A stretch of DNA of 64,000 nucleotides from NCBI RefSeq assembly GCF_037038585.1, contig NC_092560.1:83552049-83616048 (forward strand). The letters run 5' to 3'. Of the stretch, positions 22,360-31,694 are shown piece by piece. The notes under the pieces were generated by a model. That model had not been told where the DNA came from. It saw only the letters and a program-made list of their open reading frames with translations, and did no database searches. This DNA comes from Patagioenas fasciata. Its lineage: Eukaryota; Chordata; Aves; Columbiformes; Columbidae. Numbering within the stretch: position 1 is the first letter of the stretch; each line of letters begins with the position of its first letter. Made by a program: the position numbers and the translations under genes.

Positions 22360-23620
22360 GCGGGACGAGAGGAGGGGCCCCCGGCTACAAAACGGGCATG
22401 TCGTCCGCCGCGCATGAAGGGGCCGGGAGCCGGGACGAGGCGGCGGGCAGCGGCAGGCGGCGGGCGGCGGGGGGAAGGCGGCGGCGGGGCCGAGGCGGGC
22501 TGTGGCATGCGCCAGTCTCCGCGCTGGGGGCCGCGGGTCCCGCCGCCTCCCGCGGGGGGCTGCGCCGGCCCGCGCCTCTGCCCGCTGCGAGAAAGAACAA
22601 ACAAGAACAAAATATTAAATAAAAAAAAAAAAGGGGGAGGGAAAAAAAAAGGGGGGGGGGACGGAGGGACGGAGAGGGGGGAGCCGCTGCTCGCTGTGGT
22701 TTTGCCCAAAAAAGAAAAAAAAATCAAAAGGCTGGGTATGGTGCGAGGCGCATCGCGCTGGGGGAGGCGGGTGGAGGTGGCCGGCGCCGCGCCGCCCTGC
22801 GCGGCTGCGGAGCGCGGCTGGAGCCGCGGGGGATCCTCGGCCTCCCCCGGGCAGCAGCTCCCATCAACCCGCCAGTGCTGGGGAGGGGGGGAGGGGGGTG
22901 GGCTGCGGGGGGGAGAGACGGGATTGATGCGACGCAGGGCAGGATCAAAAGATAAAAAGAAAAAAGCGAGCCAAAATGATGTCTATTAAAAAAAGAAAAC
23001 AGAGAAATTTAAAAAAAAAAAAATCAAACACCAACCCTAAGATCTGGACGTCGGAATCGGTTTAAGCATCTGTCACAAAAGAGAAGAACAAGCGCATCCA
23101 GAGTGTTGTATCCCTTTTTAAAGCCCAGGTCGTCCTGATGCGGGGTTTGAGGTCTAGTTTGCTGGCTTTTTTTTCCCTCCTTCTTCTCCGAGGTTTTAAT
23201 TCACACGCACACACGGAGTCCTGATCCGGCTGCTGCGAGAAGGAAGAAAGAAAACCAAAAAAAAAAAAAAAAATTAAAAGCGGGGCTGTGTCCCCTCCTT
23301 CCCCAGCAGCGTGCTGCCCGCGGGGTGGGGGGAGAACCCGGACTGCCCGCCCCTCCGCGCCGCTCCGCTGTCACCGCCGCCTCTCCGCGCTTACATGGGT
23401 GCGGGGGCTGCCCGCGGCGACCCTCTCTCCGTGCTGCCGGCGCGTCTACCTCGCTCCTTTTTTATTTATTTATTTTTTTCCTCCTCTCTCCTCCTTCCTT
23501 CCCCTCCTCCTCCTTTTTTTTTTTTTCTTTCCCTTTTCCTCGCCCTTTATGTTCCTTCCTCCGTTCCCTCCGCTCTCTGCAAAGGCGCCTCCCCGCACCA
23601 GCGCCTCCCGTCTTTCCCTT
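22360..23620 (-). other. SMAD7: SMAD7 5' untranslated leader (inferred extent)
   Basis: This stretch lies between the SMAD7 start codon and the likely start of transcription. It is very GC-rich and interrupted by homopurine runs, including A12/G9-type stretches near 22621-22660 and an A-run near 23260. In the transcript these become poly-U and poly-C pyrimidine tracts. Several upstream ATGs are present, including one at 22397-22399 and ones at 22413-22415 and 22506-22508 that share a frame and overlap the SMAD7 start (see findings). I see no convincing extra intron. The 5' limit rests only on distance from the SMAD-binding palindrome and may be wrong by hundreds of bases. Confidence 0.5.
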
Positions 23621-23785
23621 CCTGCGGGGGAGCCCCGGCGGCGGGGCCGGTAGCGAGCGCGGTGCTTACGCGCTTGGCCGCGCCCGCCGTCCCCCCCGCA
23701 TCCCTCCCCCGTTCTTTGCCCCCCCCCGCCCGCCGCTCTCAGTGCGCAGCAGCGCGGCCCCGGCCCGGCCCGGCCCCGGCCCCGT

Positions 23786-23791
23786 CACGTG
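23786..23791. promoter_or_regulatory. CACGTG E-box next to the SMAD site
   Basis: A canonical palindromic E-box (CACGTG) ends 3 bp before the SMAD octamer. In mammals the corresponding E-box in the SMAD7 promoter binds bHLH-ZIP factors such as TFE3 and USF, which cooperate with SMAD3. Keeping both sites at this spacing supports a functional composite element. A GC-box (CCCCGCCC, 23724-23731) and CCGGCCC repeats lie on the gene-proximal side and suit SP/KLF binding. Confidence 0.8.
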
Positions 23792-23794
23792 GGT

Positions 23795-23802
23795 GTCTAG
23801 AC
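23795..23802. promoter_or_regulatory. Palindromic SMAD-binding element GTCTAGAC
   Basis: The 8-bp GTCTAGAC is the optimal palindromic SMAD3/SMAD4 site. Here it sits inside a perfect 14-bp palindrome, GGTGTCTAGACACC (23792-23805). Mammalian SMAD7 promoters carry the same 8-mer near the start of transcription, where it gives immediate-early induction by TGF-beta, activin and BMP and so closes the negative-feedback loop. It lies about 1.44 kb upstream of the SMAD7 ATG, at the outer edge of the CpG island. Confidence 0.9.
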
Positions 23803-24149
23803 ACCGTGTCGCTCCGGGAAAAAAAATATATATATATATTATATATTTATCTCCAACCGCCTTGCGCAAGCGGCGGCTCGGGTTGCTGAAAGGTTGTGGG
23901 TTCTCCCATCCTACCCCCTCCCGCGCTACACCCAGGGGTGCTGCACCCCCCGGGAGCTGGGGGGGGGGGGGTGTGTGCTATGGCTGACCCCCCTTTGGTG
24001 CCATGGGGGCGCCCCCAGAGCCTGGGTGTGCCGGAGAAACTAGCCCGCTGTTGATATTGAAGTATGAAACCCTTTCCAGCCATAAAAATATATATTTTTT
24101 TAAAAAATACGTGATTCTGAGCATTAAAAGAGGGCACGGCACAAAAAAG

Positions 24150-24410
24150 CAATAACGCTAAGAATACTTCGCACTTTTACAGCACCTGTCGCCAAAGGGA
24201 ACTATTTTCATAGAGGGTAAGTATACTCCGATTCTCACAAAATGGGAAGCAGGAATGACGAGCACGTAGCGCTCCGACTATTCTTGTTGCGAGTACTACT
24301 AGCGGTAGTAATTCCTGGCACCCGGGGTGCTCCGCAGGTCCCCCCATTCGAATTCTGCCAGCGAGAACCTGCCGAGGATGGGGAAACTGAGCCACCAAGA
24401 GGCTGCGGGG
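24150..24410. mobile_element. Possible ancient MIR/L2-type SINE remnant
   Basis: The phrases AATACTTCGCACTTTTACAG, AGAGGGTAAGTATACTCCGA and GATGGGGAAACTGAGCCACC occur in the order found in old MIR/L2-related SINE tails. The match is patchy and interrupted at about 24240-24360. I could not align it, so this is tentative. Confidence 0.35.
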
Positions 24411-24471
24411 CCGGTGCAGCCCTGCTGCAGTCTGCAGGGAGCTGGGAAGTCCAACCAGGCTTCCTAAAGCC

Positions 24472-25530
24472 AGGCTTTGCTGGGCCAGAGAAGTCCCCAG
24501 GGGTCCCCATTGCCAACGCAAGGCTTTGTTGGGCAGGAGAAGTCCCCAAGGGTCCCCATTGTTAATGTCAGGCTTTGCAGGTCAGTAGACATCCCCAAGG
24601 GTCCCCGTCTCTAATGTCAGGCTTTGCTGGGCAGGAGAAGTCCCCAAGGGCTCCCCATTGCTAACACCAGCCTTTGCAGGGCCAGAGAAGTCCCCACAGG
24701 TCCCCATCACTAATGTCAGGCTTTGCTGGGCAGGAGAAGTCCCCAGAGGTCTCCATCACTAACACCAGTCTTTGCAGGGCAGGAGATGTCCCCAAGGGTC
24801 CCCATCACTAATGTTGGGCTTTGCTGGGCAGGAGATGTTCCCAAGGGTCACCATCTCTAATGTCAGGCTTTGCAGGGCTGGAGAAGTCCTCAAGGGTCAC
24901 CCGACACTAATGTCAGGCTTTGCAGGTCAGTAGATGTCCCTAATGGTCCCCATTGCTAACGCCAGGCTTTGCAGGGCCAGAGAAATCCCCACAGGTCCCT
25001 AACACTAATGTCAGGCTTTGCAGGGCTGGAGAAGTCCTCAAGGGTCACCCGACACTAATGTCAGGCTTTGCAGGTAACTAGATGTCCCCAATGGTCCCCA
25101 TTGCTAATGCCAGGCTTTGCAGGGCCAGAGAAGTCTCCACAGGTCCCCATCACTAATGTCAGGCTTTGCAGGGCAGGAGATGTCCCCAAGGGTCCCCATA
25201 GCTAATGTTAGACCTTTCAGGGCTGGAGAAGTCCACAAGGATCCCCATTGCTAATACCAGGCTTTGCTAGGTAGAAGTCGTCGCATGGGGTCCCCATCAC
25301 TAATGTCAGGCTTTACTGGGCAGGAGAAATCCCAAAGGGTCCCCATCCCTAAAACCTGGCTTTGCTACGCAGAAGTCCTCAGGGGTCCCCGTTGCTGGGC
25401 CAGAGAAATCTGCCATGATCCCCATCTCTAATGTCAGGCTTTACTGGGCAGGAGAAGTCCCCAATGGTCCCCATCTCTAATGTCAGGTTTTGCTGGGCAG
25501 GAGATGTCCCCAGGGGTCCCCATCCCACAC
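24472..25530. repeat. 49-bp minisatellite upstream of SMAD7
   Basis: About 21 tandem copies of a 49-bp unit. The core is AGGCTTTGCTGGGCAGGAGA, then AGTCCCCAAGGGTCCCCAT, then a variable CACTAATGTC. The period was measured between AGGCTTTG occurrences at 24472, 24521 and 24570. Units vary by substitutions and small deletions. The array begins about 670 bp beyond the SMAD-binding palindrome, on the distal side of the promoter. Confidence 0.95.
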
Positions 25531-25792
25531 GATGTCCCACAGATGAGTAGCTCCTTTTTCGTATAACAAATGCAGACGGAGAAGCTGCTTTAGGTCACTC
25601 GGTAAGTCAGTTATCCTATGGAAGCAGAAGCCAAGACTCTAGAGTCACGGCTGCTACAAGCAAATCAGTTTCTAAAACAATTGCACTCCACTAAACGTGA
25701 CACCAGCCATAAAATGGGGGGACAAAACATGCCATGTGGGTAGGGTATTCCTGGGGTTCGCTGTCCTGCATGCCCGTCTTCAATAAAATAAT

Positions 25793-25848
25793 AGAATTAT
25801 AGAATTGTTTTGGTTGGAAAAGACCTTTAAGATCATTGAGGCAGGCGT
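25793..25848 (-). mobile_element. CR1 LINE 3' terminal fragment
   Basis: Short reverse-oriented CR1 tail: ATAGAATTATAGAATTGTTT, then TGGTTGGAAAAGACCTTTAA and GATCATTGAGG. Confidence 0.75.
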
Positions 25849-25849
25849 G

Positions 25850-27112
25850 CAGGGATAGTTTTAGAGGCCAGTCTTGCAAATGTTCACATAAACAGGCCAA
25901 GAAGACTCCTAACGGGCCTGGAATCACAGCATTTGCAGAATCTGGCTCTAAATAAGTTATAAAGATTTTGGGGCAGCCTTATTGAATTATCATGAGACTA
26001 TAGTCACCCAGGCCCAAAAATCTGCTTTGTGATAAACAGCAGGAAGATTTCAGCTGGGGAAGAACATTATTTGGTGGCATCTTAAAGAATAATTTAGGAA
26101 GCTGTGTTATTCAACTGGAGTCTGAGGAAGGGGATGGACTCCTCGCTTCACCACCGAACAATTAACAGCGTTAACGAAGCTGCCCATCGAATTCTGGGGC
26201 CGCAGCCGAGGCCGTTGTGAGGCCAGGTGGGCTGCACGGTACCAAAGCCGAACAGCATTGGCATCCGCGCTCACCAGAAAATCCCGTTGCTTTGAAAACA
26301 GCCACTTCTGCAGCCTGAAAAATGGAAATGGGATATCATTTTTAGTTATCGTCTTGTTCGCCAGCCTCTTGGAGTGACCTCATCTAAACTGAGGCTGATT
26401 TCCTCGTTTCCTTAGAGAACCTCAGTCCTTTTTCCACTGTGATGCATATGGTAAATTGATAGAGAAAAACAGGGAAACAAATATAGTTCCTTCTCCTTCC
26501 CGTATCTGCTGGCGAAAGATGCCCATTAATACACACATTATACTTTTTGAATTTTTAAAACTTGCCAGGCTGTTATAAATTAGATTGATTTCTTTAGTTT
26601 GTTTCCCGCCCCCCAGTTATGGCTGCAATTATTTCAGTGTCATGAGCAGGGTGACAAAAAGCATAATGGGGTGTATGGTGTGAAGGGATGGAGAATAGGA
26701 ATGGGGTCCAGGGTTGATTTTCTTTGTTTTGGCCCTGCCATAGGGACTCTGGGTGACTTTGGGTACCAGCAGCGCTTGCAGATCCTAGTGATCCCCGCAG
26801 GTGAAAATGACTCCAGAAGTGTGAAATACTAAATAACAGGTAAAGAACTGCTTTCTAATTAACCCTGCCAGCTTGCTTAAGCACACCGTACATATGTGCC
26901 CATATGGAAAATACAGAAATAAGCGTAATGAAGCCGATAAAAACGTGCGAGGTACCTGGGTTGGGGAGATGCTCTGAGAGGGGGGTGACGGTCAGACTGT
27001 GCCGTGGTGGGATGACATTGCTCACGGGCAGATAAACATGAGCCTGGGCCAGAAACCTGGCCCAAAATGCACCTGAGTCGCTCCTAACCCGTGAGAAGGA
27101 ATAAAATCCGTT
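25850..27112. other. Intergenic single-copy DNA
   Basis: AT-rich unique sequence with no recognisable gene, RNA or repeat. The longest open frames are under 100 codons and look random. Confidence 0.5.
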
Positions 27113-27114
27113 CG

Positions 27115-27420
27115 AATCATAGAATAGTTTGGGTTGGAAGGGACTTTTAAAGGTCATGTAGTCTGCCCCCTGCCATGAGCAGGGACATCTTTACCCACAT
27201 CGGGTTGTTCAACCTGAATGTGAATATTTCCAGGGATGGCGAATCGCTCGCCCCTCTGGGCAACCTGGGCCAGTGTTTCACCACCCTCAGCATAAGCGAT
27301 TTATTACTTAAGTCCAGCCTGAATCTCCCTTCTTTTAGTTTAAAACCATCACCCCTTGTCCTATCACAACAGGCCCTGCTCAGAAGTCTGTCCCATCTTT
27401 CTTCTAACCCCCTTTTTAAG
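27115..27420 (-). mobile_element. CR1 LINE 3' fragment
   Basis: Reverse-oriented CR1 of about 300 bp: AATCATAGAATAGTTTGGGT, CCATGAGCAGGGACATCTTT, CAACCTGGGCCAGTGTTTCA and CCATCACCCCTTGTCCTATC. It is moderately diverged. Confidence 0.9.
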
Positions 27421-27424
27421 TATT

Positions 27425-28430
27425 GAAAGGATTTGTATTAATAGAATGTATTACATTTCTGTACTGTATTTGTAGCATGTATTTGTATTACATCCCTCGT
27501 GTGAAACAATTTAGCTCCTGGATGTCAAATCCCACGGAGCCCACGCTGCCCATCCCTAAGACCTCGGTTCTCATGGAGGTTTCTGGGGACCTTTCCTGAT
27601 CCCAGCTGGCTTGGAAGAGCTCAAGCCGAGTTCATTTGCATTGCAATTCAGCCCTTGACAGACAGTTGGAGCCAGGGCACTGTTAACCTAATTGTTTTGC
27701 TAACAGCACCAGGGTGTGAGACTCACCAAAGGCACTTCCAACAAAGGGGATAAAAACAGTCTTGGAAGGGGAAGAAAAAAATCAGTACCCAAAACAAACC
27801 TTTTCCTGACATCATTACCGGGTACAAACAAACAGAGCTGATCCCTCCTCATACACTTTCCAGGCGAGGGTCAATAACAAACACACTTTGCTCTTTTCGG
27901 GGTATGTCTGCCTGGTTTTATTTGAAGAGAAGCTATTGAGGGGAGGTAGAGGAGCACAAGGCTTGCTCCTGGCACTCATCCATCCTTTTGTGCACATTAG
28001 GAATAGCTACGCTTGTGGCCCTGCTTCTATTTCTGTGCCTTATTTTCAGAGCAGAGCTCTCAAGCAATGTTCAAAGCCCAAGCTACGATGCCATTTGGGC
28101 TCTATCTGAGGTCTCCTTGTGCTCCGGCAGCTCACAACACAGCAAATTCAAGCTGCAGAACCCTCAGGTCTGCGAAGAAAACTCTGAGCAACCTCGGTGT
28201 GTGACCCAGGGAGACGTGGAGCTTGTGTGCTCTTGCTCTTCTCACCCGTCGTGGCAAGATAAAAATCATCATTTTAGCGCTGGGTGCTGTCAGACACCCC
28301 AAGGCTGCATCTGTTGGGAAAGGATTCACTGCAAGTGGGTAGAATAAATTAGAAAAAAAAAATAGGTGTAGTGGGATGGACACCTGCCTGTGCTTATCAC
28401 GCATGTGGAAGAACAGTCCTGTCAGGCTGG
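27425..28430. other. Intergenic DNA with one cysteine-rich open frame
   Basis: Unique sequence between two CR1 copies. The plus-strand frame at 27988-28347 has a hydrophobic start and about a dozen cysteines, but it opens at TTG rather than ATG. I do not call it a gene (see findings). Confidence 0.4.
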
Positions 28431-28435
28431 ACATG

Positions 28436-28850
28436 AATCACAAAATCACAGAATCCCAGAATGTGAGGGGTTGAAGGGCCCTGGAAAGCTCATCCAGTGC
28501 AATCCCCCATGGAGCAGGAACACCCAGCTGAGGTTCCACAGGAAGGTGTCCAGGCGGGTTTGAATGTCTGCAGAGAAGGAGACTCCACAGCCTCCCTGGG
28601 CAGCCTGGGCCAGGCTCTGACACCCTCACCATCAAGAAGTTTCTTCTCATATTTAAGTAGAACCTCCTGTGTTCCAGTTTGTACCCATTACCCCTTGTCC
28701 TGTCACTGGTTGTCACCCAGAAGAGCCTGGCTCCATCCTCCTGACACTCCCCCTTTATATATCTGTAAACATGAATGAGGTCACCCTCCAGTCTCCTTTT
28801 CTCCAGCTCCCTCAGCCTTTCCTCACACGGGAGATGCTCCACTCCCTTGA
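28436..28850 (-). mobile_element. CR1 LINE 3' fragment (second subfamily)
   Basis: Reverse-oriented CR1 beginning AATCACAGAATCCCAGAATG, with AGCTCATCCAGTGCAATCCC, CACCCAGCTGAGGTTCCACA and GTTGTCACCCAGAAGAGCCT. It is nearly identical to the first part of the copy at 31695. It stops abruptly at about 28850, where an oppositely oriented CR1 begins. Confidence 0.9.
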
Positions 28851-28854
28851 TCAT

Positions 28855-29057
28855 GACCCTGAGGGTGGTGAGAGCCTGGCCCAGGTTGGGCAGAGAGGTG
28901 GTGGCTGAACCATCCCTGGAGACATCCCAGGCCAGGCTGGACGGGGCTCTGAGCAACCTGAGCTGGTGAAGATGTCCCTGTCATGGCAGGGGGGGCACTG
29001 GGGGAGCTGGGAAGGTCCCTTCCAACCCAAAGTATTCCATGATTCTGTGATTCTCCA
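28855..29057 (+). mobile_element. CR1 LINE 3' fragment, head-to-head with the previous one
   Basis: Plus-strand CR1 from GACCCTGAGGGTGGTGAGAG to the tail TATTCCATGATTCTGTGATT. It belongs to the same subfamily as the copies at 3.6, 18.7 and 35.3 kb. Confidence 0.9.
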
Positions 29058-29059
29058 TT

Positions 29060-31690
29060 TGCTATGGCTGGCAGAGGGGGGACTCATCAGTCACCAGAAT
29101 ACCTGTATTCAAAGCACTTACACATGCCTGACTTAGTGTATGTGCTTTGCTACCTGAAATTTTCTTAGTTTTACGGTTCAACCACACGAATGTTGGGTTG
29201 CTTGGGTTAGGAAAGGGATTTAAGCCAGGCAGTCTGGGAAGGGATGTCCCAGGAGCCAGGGAGTGCAGCAGGGGAGAACACGATGCCCTTTGGGAGCCCC
29301 CAGCCAGACAGAAAAGATGGGGGTCTGTTTAATGAGAGATGCGAAGGGGACGATCAGCGGCGGGTGGAATGTTTGACTTCACAGATAAAAGCAAGCCTGG
29401 AAGTCCCTCTTGCTACGTGTTATTCTGAGGAAGAGCTCAGCTGCTTCCTCCAGCAGGCCCACCCAGAGACCCCAATGCCTTTGGGATCTGTGTGCACTCC
29501 ATGGAGCTCCTGAGGATCTTGCTGACCAAGATGCTCAATATTAATACAAAATACACAACCTGAATACACCACCTTATCTGTAACTCTCCATTTGTACTGT
29601 GCTTCTGTGCTTAGGATGTGCAAAATAGTAAATATATGTTTCTTTAGACTTGTTTTGGCATGTTAGCTCTCAGGAAAGGGTTTTTCTATATGGACACAGC
29701 ATAGTAGCTTTGCTGGAACATTTTGAAAGTAAGTACACGTGGGTAATGTAGTGAATCAGCAATGTGAATCAAAATCCTCTTTATTTCAAGTAAGGCCATT
29801 TGCCAAATGCATGATCTGCAAAGTTTTATTTGCAGTTACCTACACATACCTATACGTATAATACAATAAATAAATACACGTTTAAATAATACACATTTGC
29901 AGTTACCTATACATACCTTTGCCTTTAGACCTCCTGGATGCTAAATATATGGTACACACAACATTGCAACACCTATGCCTGGGGGACTGGGGAAGGGTGG
30001 GGTGTCCATCACTTAAAAGCAGCGTTGTAGCCTCAATGTTATCAAGCAAATCCCTGATTTTCAGTGGGAGGTATCAAGCTTTAGGGGAGATTTATCAGAT
30101 CCTGCAGGTCGGGCTGCTCGGATGGCAGCATCAGCTGCTCACCCAGAAAGGAACCCACAATTCCTTTGCTAAAAAGAAAAAAGACACCAAGCCCTTTTTG
30201 GCAGAAGGAAATAATTGTAAAAGGGACGGGAGAGTAGCAGGCAAAGCAAGAGGAAAAAATCACCAGCTTCTGCATTTCCTATTGCCAGCAGGTAGGGGTG
30301 TAATTTTGGAGTTCCTTCCTTTTTAATGGGATAGGTCGTAACCTTGACGTAATTTATGTGTCTTTCTGTATTTGTTGTGGTGGCCTGGCCAGATGCATCG
30401 TGGAGCTCATTTGTCTCCCTCACACATGATCCACGTCCTCACGGGTGGGGAGACACCAGCCTGGGCTTTTCACAGGTTTTCCAGGAACAGTTTCCACTGA
30501 TGCCAATAGGACCTTTGTCCCATCAGAGACAGGGATCAGCCCGTAGTAAAAAGAGAATGTTCATGTTTCCTCATACTGACCTACACTTTGACATAAAATA
30601 ATAATTCAACCATCAGACATATGCAGTGCAAGCACTGTATAAAGCAGTGACATTTTAAGTGTAGAATACTGCAGTTACATTGTGCAAGTCTGCTTTAAAT
30701 AACGTGTTTTAGATTTCTTGTCCTCCAATCCAATACAAATTCTTATTTTAAGTAACAAATTCTTGGATGCTTCTTTATATTCCATTTTTAGGGGAGCGTT
30801 ATATCTCTATATGGCAACAGTTTGGGCTCTGCATGAGAACACCCCTATGTTGTGCTCGAGAAAGAACTGGGAACATGCATGTAAATAATTAAAAGATGCT
30901 CGAAAATCAGGACAATTCTATGTAAGTAATGTCTGTTATCTAGAAGCCTACAAGGACTTAGTCACAAAATACCTGCATGGGTGGGAAAAGACATTTTTTG
31001 ATAATGATTTCTCGAGTTTCTCAAGGATCCAGGACAAGCCAAAAGCTGGATGTTCTGCTGGGAGGATACAAGTGAGAAATGAGGCATCATTTTCCATCAG
31101 TGACGAGGCAGATGGACTAATTAACCACTGGTTGTGGTGGATGCTCTGTCAATAACAATTTCGAGGTGAGGCTTTGGTGGTAATTCAGAAGACGATGAGC
31201 TCCAGCTGGTTTAAACCTGTAGGGACACAGGGATTCTTTCTGGTCTGAGTTACTCAGATGGGTCGTCTAGACAGTAGGAATAGCCCTTCGTACCTGATAA
31301 TTTGTGAATTAGCAGAGCCAGTGTATTAAAACAGATACATGAAAAGCCCTCATTTGTCTAAATGTAGGGTTGGGATTTTTTAATAGCTTTTTATAAATAT
31401 TAAAGCCAAAAGAAATGCTTTCGTGACGGTCTTAAGCGTGGCTCAGTTCCAGGGGGAAAAACCTGCTTGGAATTAAACTCATTTTTCTCTGAAAGATCCA
31501 AGTGATGAAAATTTCTTGAGAACTGGAGAGTGGCACTGAAATGAAATTGGGACCCCATCAGGTAGGATGAGAAATTTCCTTTGAATGTGAGATAAGGGAA
31601 TTTCAGGTCAACAAGAAATATAGGACTGGACAGGAACTGGATACCCTGATTTCACACCCAAATTGCATAAACTGAAGGGGGGGAAAAAAG
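29060..31690. other. Intergenic single-copy DNA
   Basis: AT-rich sequence with no recognisable gene. It contains a local repeat of ACCTACACATACCTATACGT-like phrases near 29838-29920. Open frames are short and not conserved-looking. Confidence 0.5.
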
Positions 31691-31694
31691 TATT

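Larger units (their letters stand above)
1..23620 (-). other. SMAD7: SMAD7 transcription unit, 5' part (3' end outside the window)
   Basis: The three exons, their introns and the inferred 5' leader form one minus-strand transcription unit that continues past position 1. Introns 1, 2 and 3 are 692 bp, 5120 bp and at least 15904 bp. The long third intron and very short middle exons match vertebrate SMAD7 structure. The 23620 limit is an inference. It assumes transcription begins a little under 200 bp downstream of the palindromic SMAD site, as described for mammals. No transcript evidence is available. In chicken this locus belongs, as far as I recall, to the Z-linked block matching human 18q21. 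The sequence alone cannot show which chromosome this is. Confidence 0.8.
21340..23820. promoter_or_regulatory. CpG island over SMAD7 promoter, leader and exon 1
   Basis: CpG dinucleotides and G+C are strongly enriched from about 21.34 to 23.82 kb, in contrast to the AT-rich flanks. The enrichment is broken by A-rich stretches near 21560-21600, 22610-22650, 22970-23030 and 23255-23280. It covers the promoter, the leader, exon 1 and the start of intron 1, as usual for a broadly expressed developmental signalling gene. The lack of stop codons in this GC-rich DNA explains the long antisense open frames here. Confidence 0.9.
23625..24140. other. SMAD7 upstream flank with AT and G homopolymers
   Basis: Contains the composite SMAD/E-box element described separately. 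Beyond it are an (AT)n tract (23826-23850), a G13 run followed by GTGTGTG (23959-23977) and an A/T-rich stretch near 24085-24110. No gene is seen. Confidence 0.6.

Noticed and set aside
21949-22989. 346-codon plus-strand open frame across SMAD7 exon 1
   Set aside because: It is antisense to a confidently identified exon in a CpG island where stop codons are rare, and its Arg/Gly/Pro-rich composition is typical of that artefact.
23311-23987. Overlapping plus-strand frames of about 120-220 codons in the promoter CpG island
   Set aside because: Three frames are open together because of GC-rich, stop-poor DNA. No family is recognised and they overlap the SMAD7 promoter.
24345-24360. tRNA B-box-like CCATTCGAATTCTGCC
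   Set aside because: There is no matching A-box or cloverleaf around it. A similar GTTCGAATC at about 27112 is also isolated.
24472-25530. CRISPR-like array
   Set aside because: The 49-bp units are contiguous and variable, with no repeat-spacer structure.
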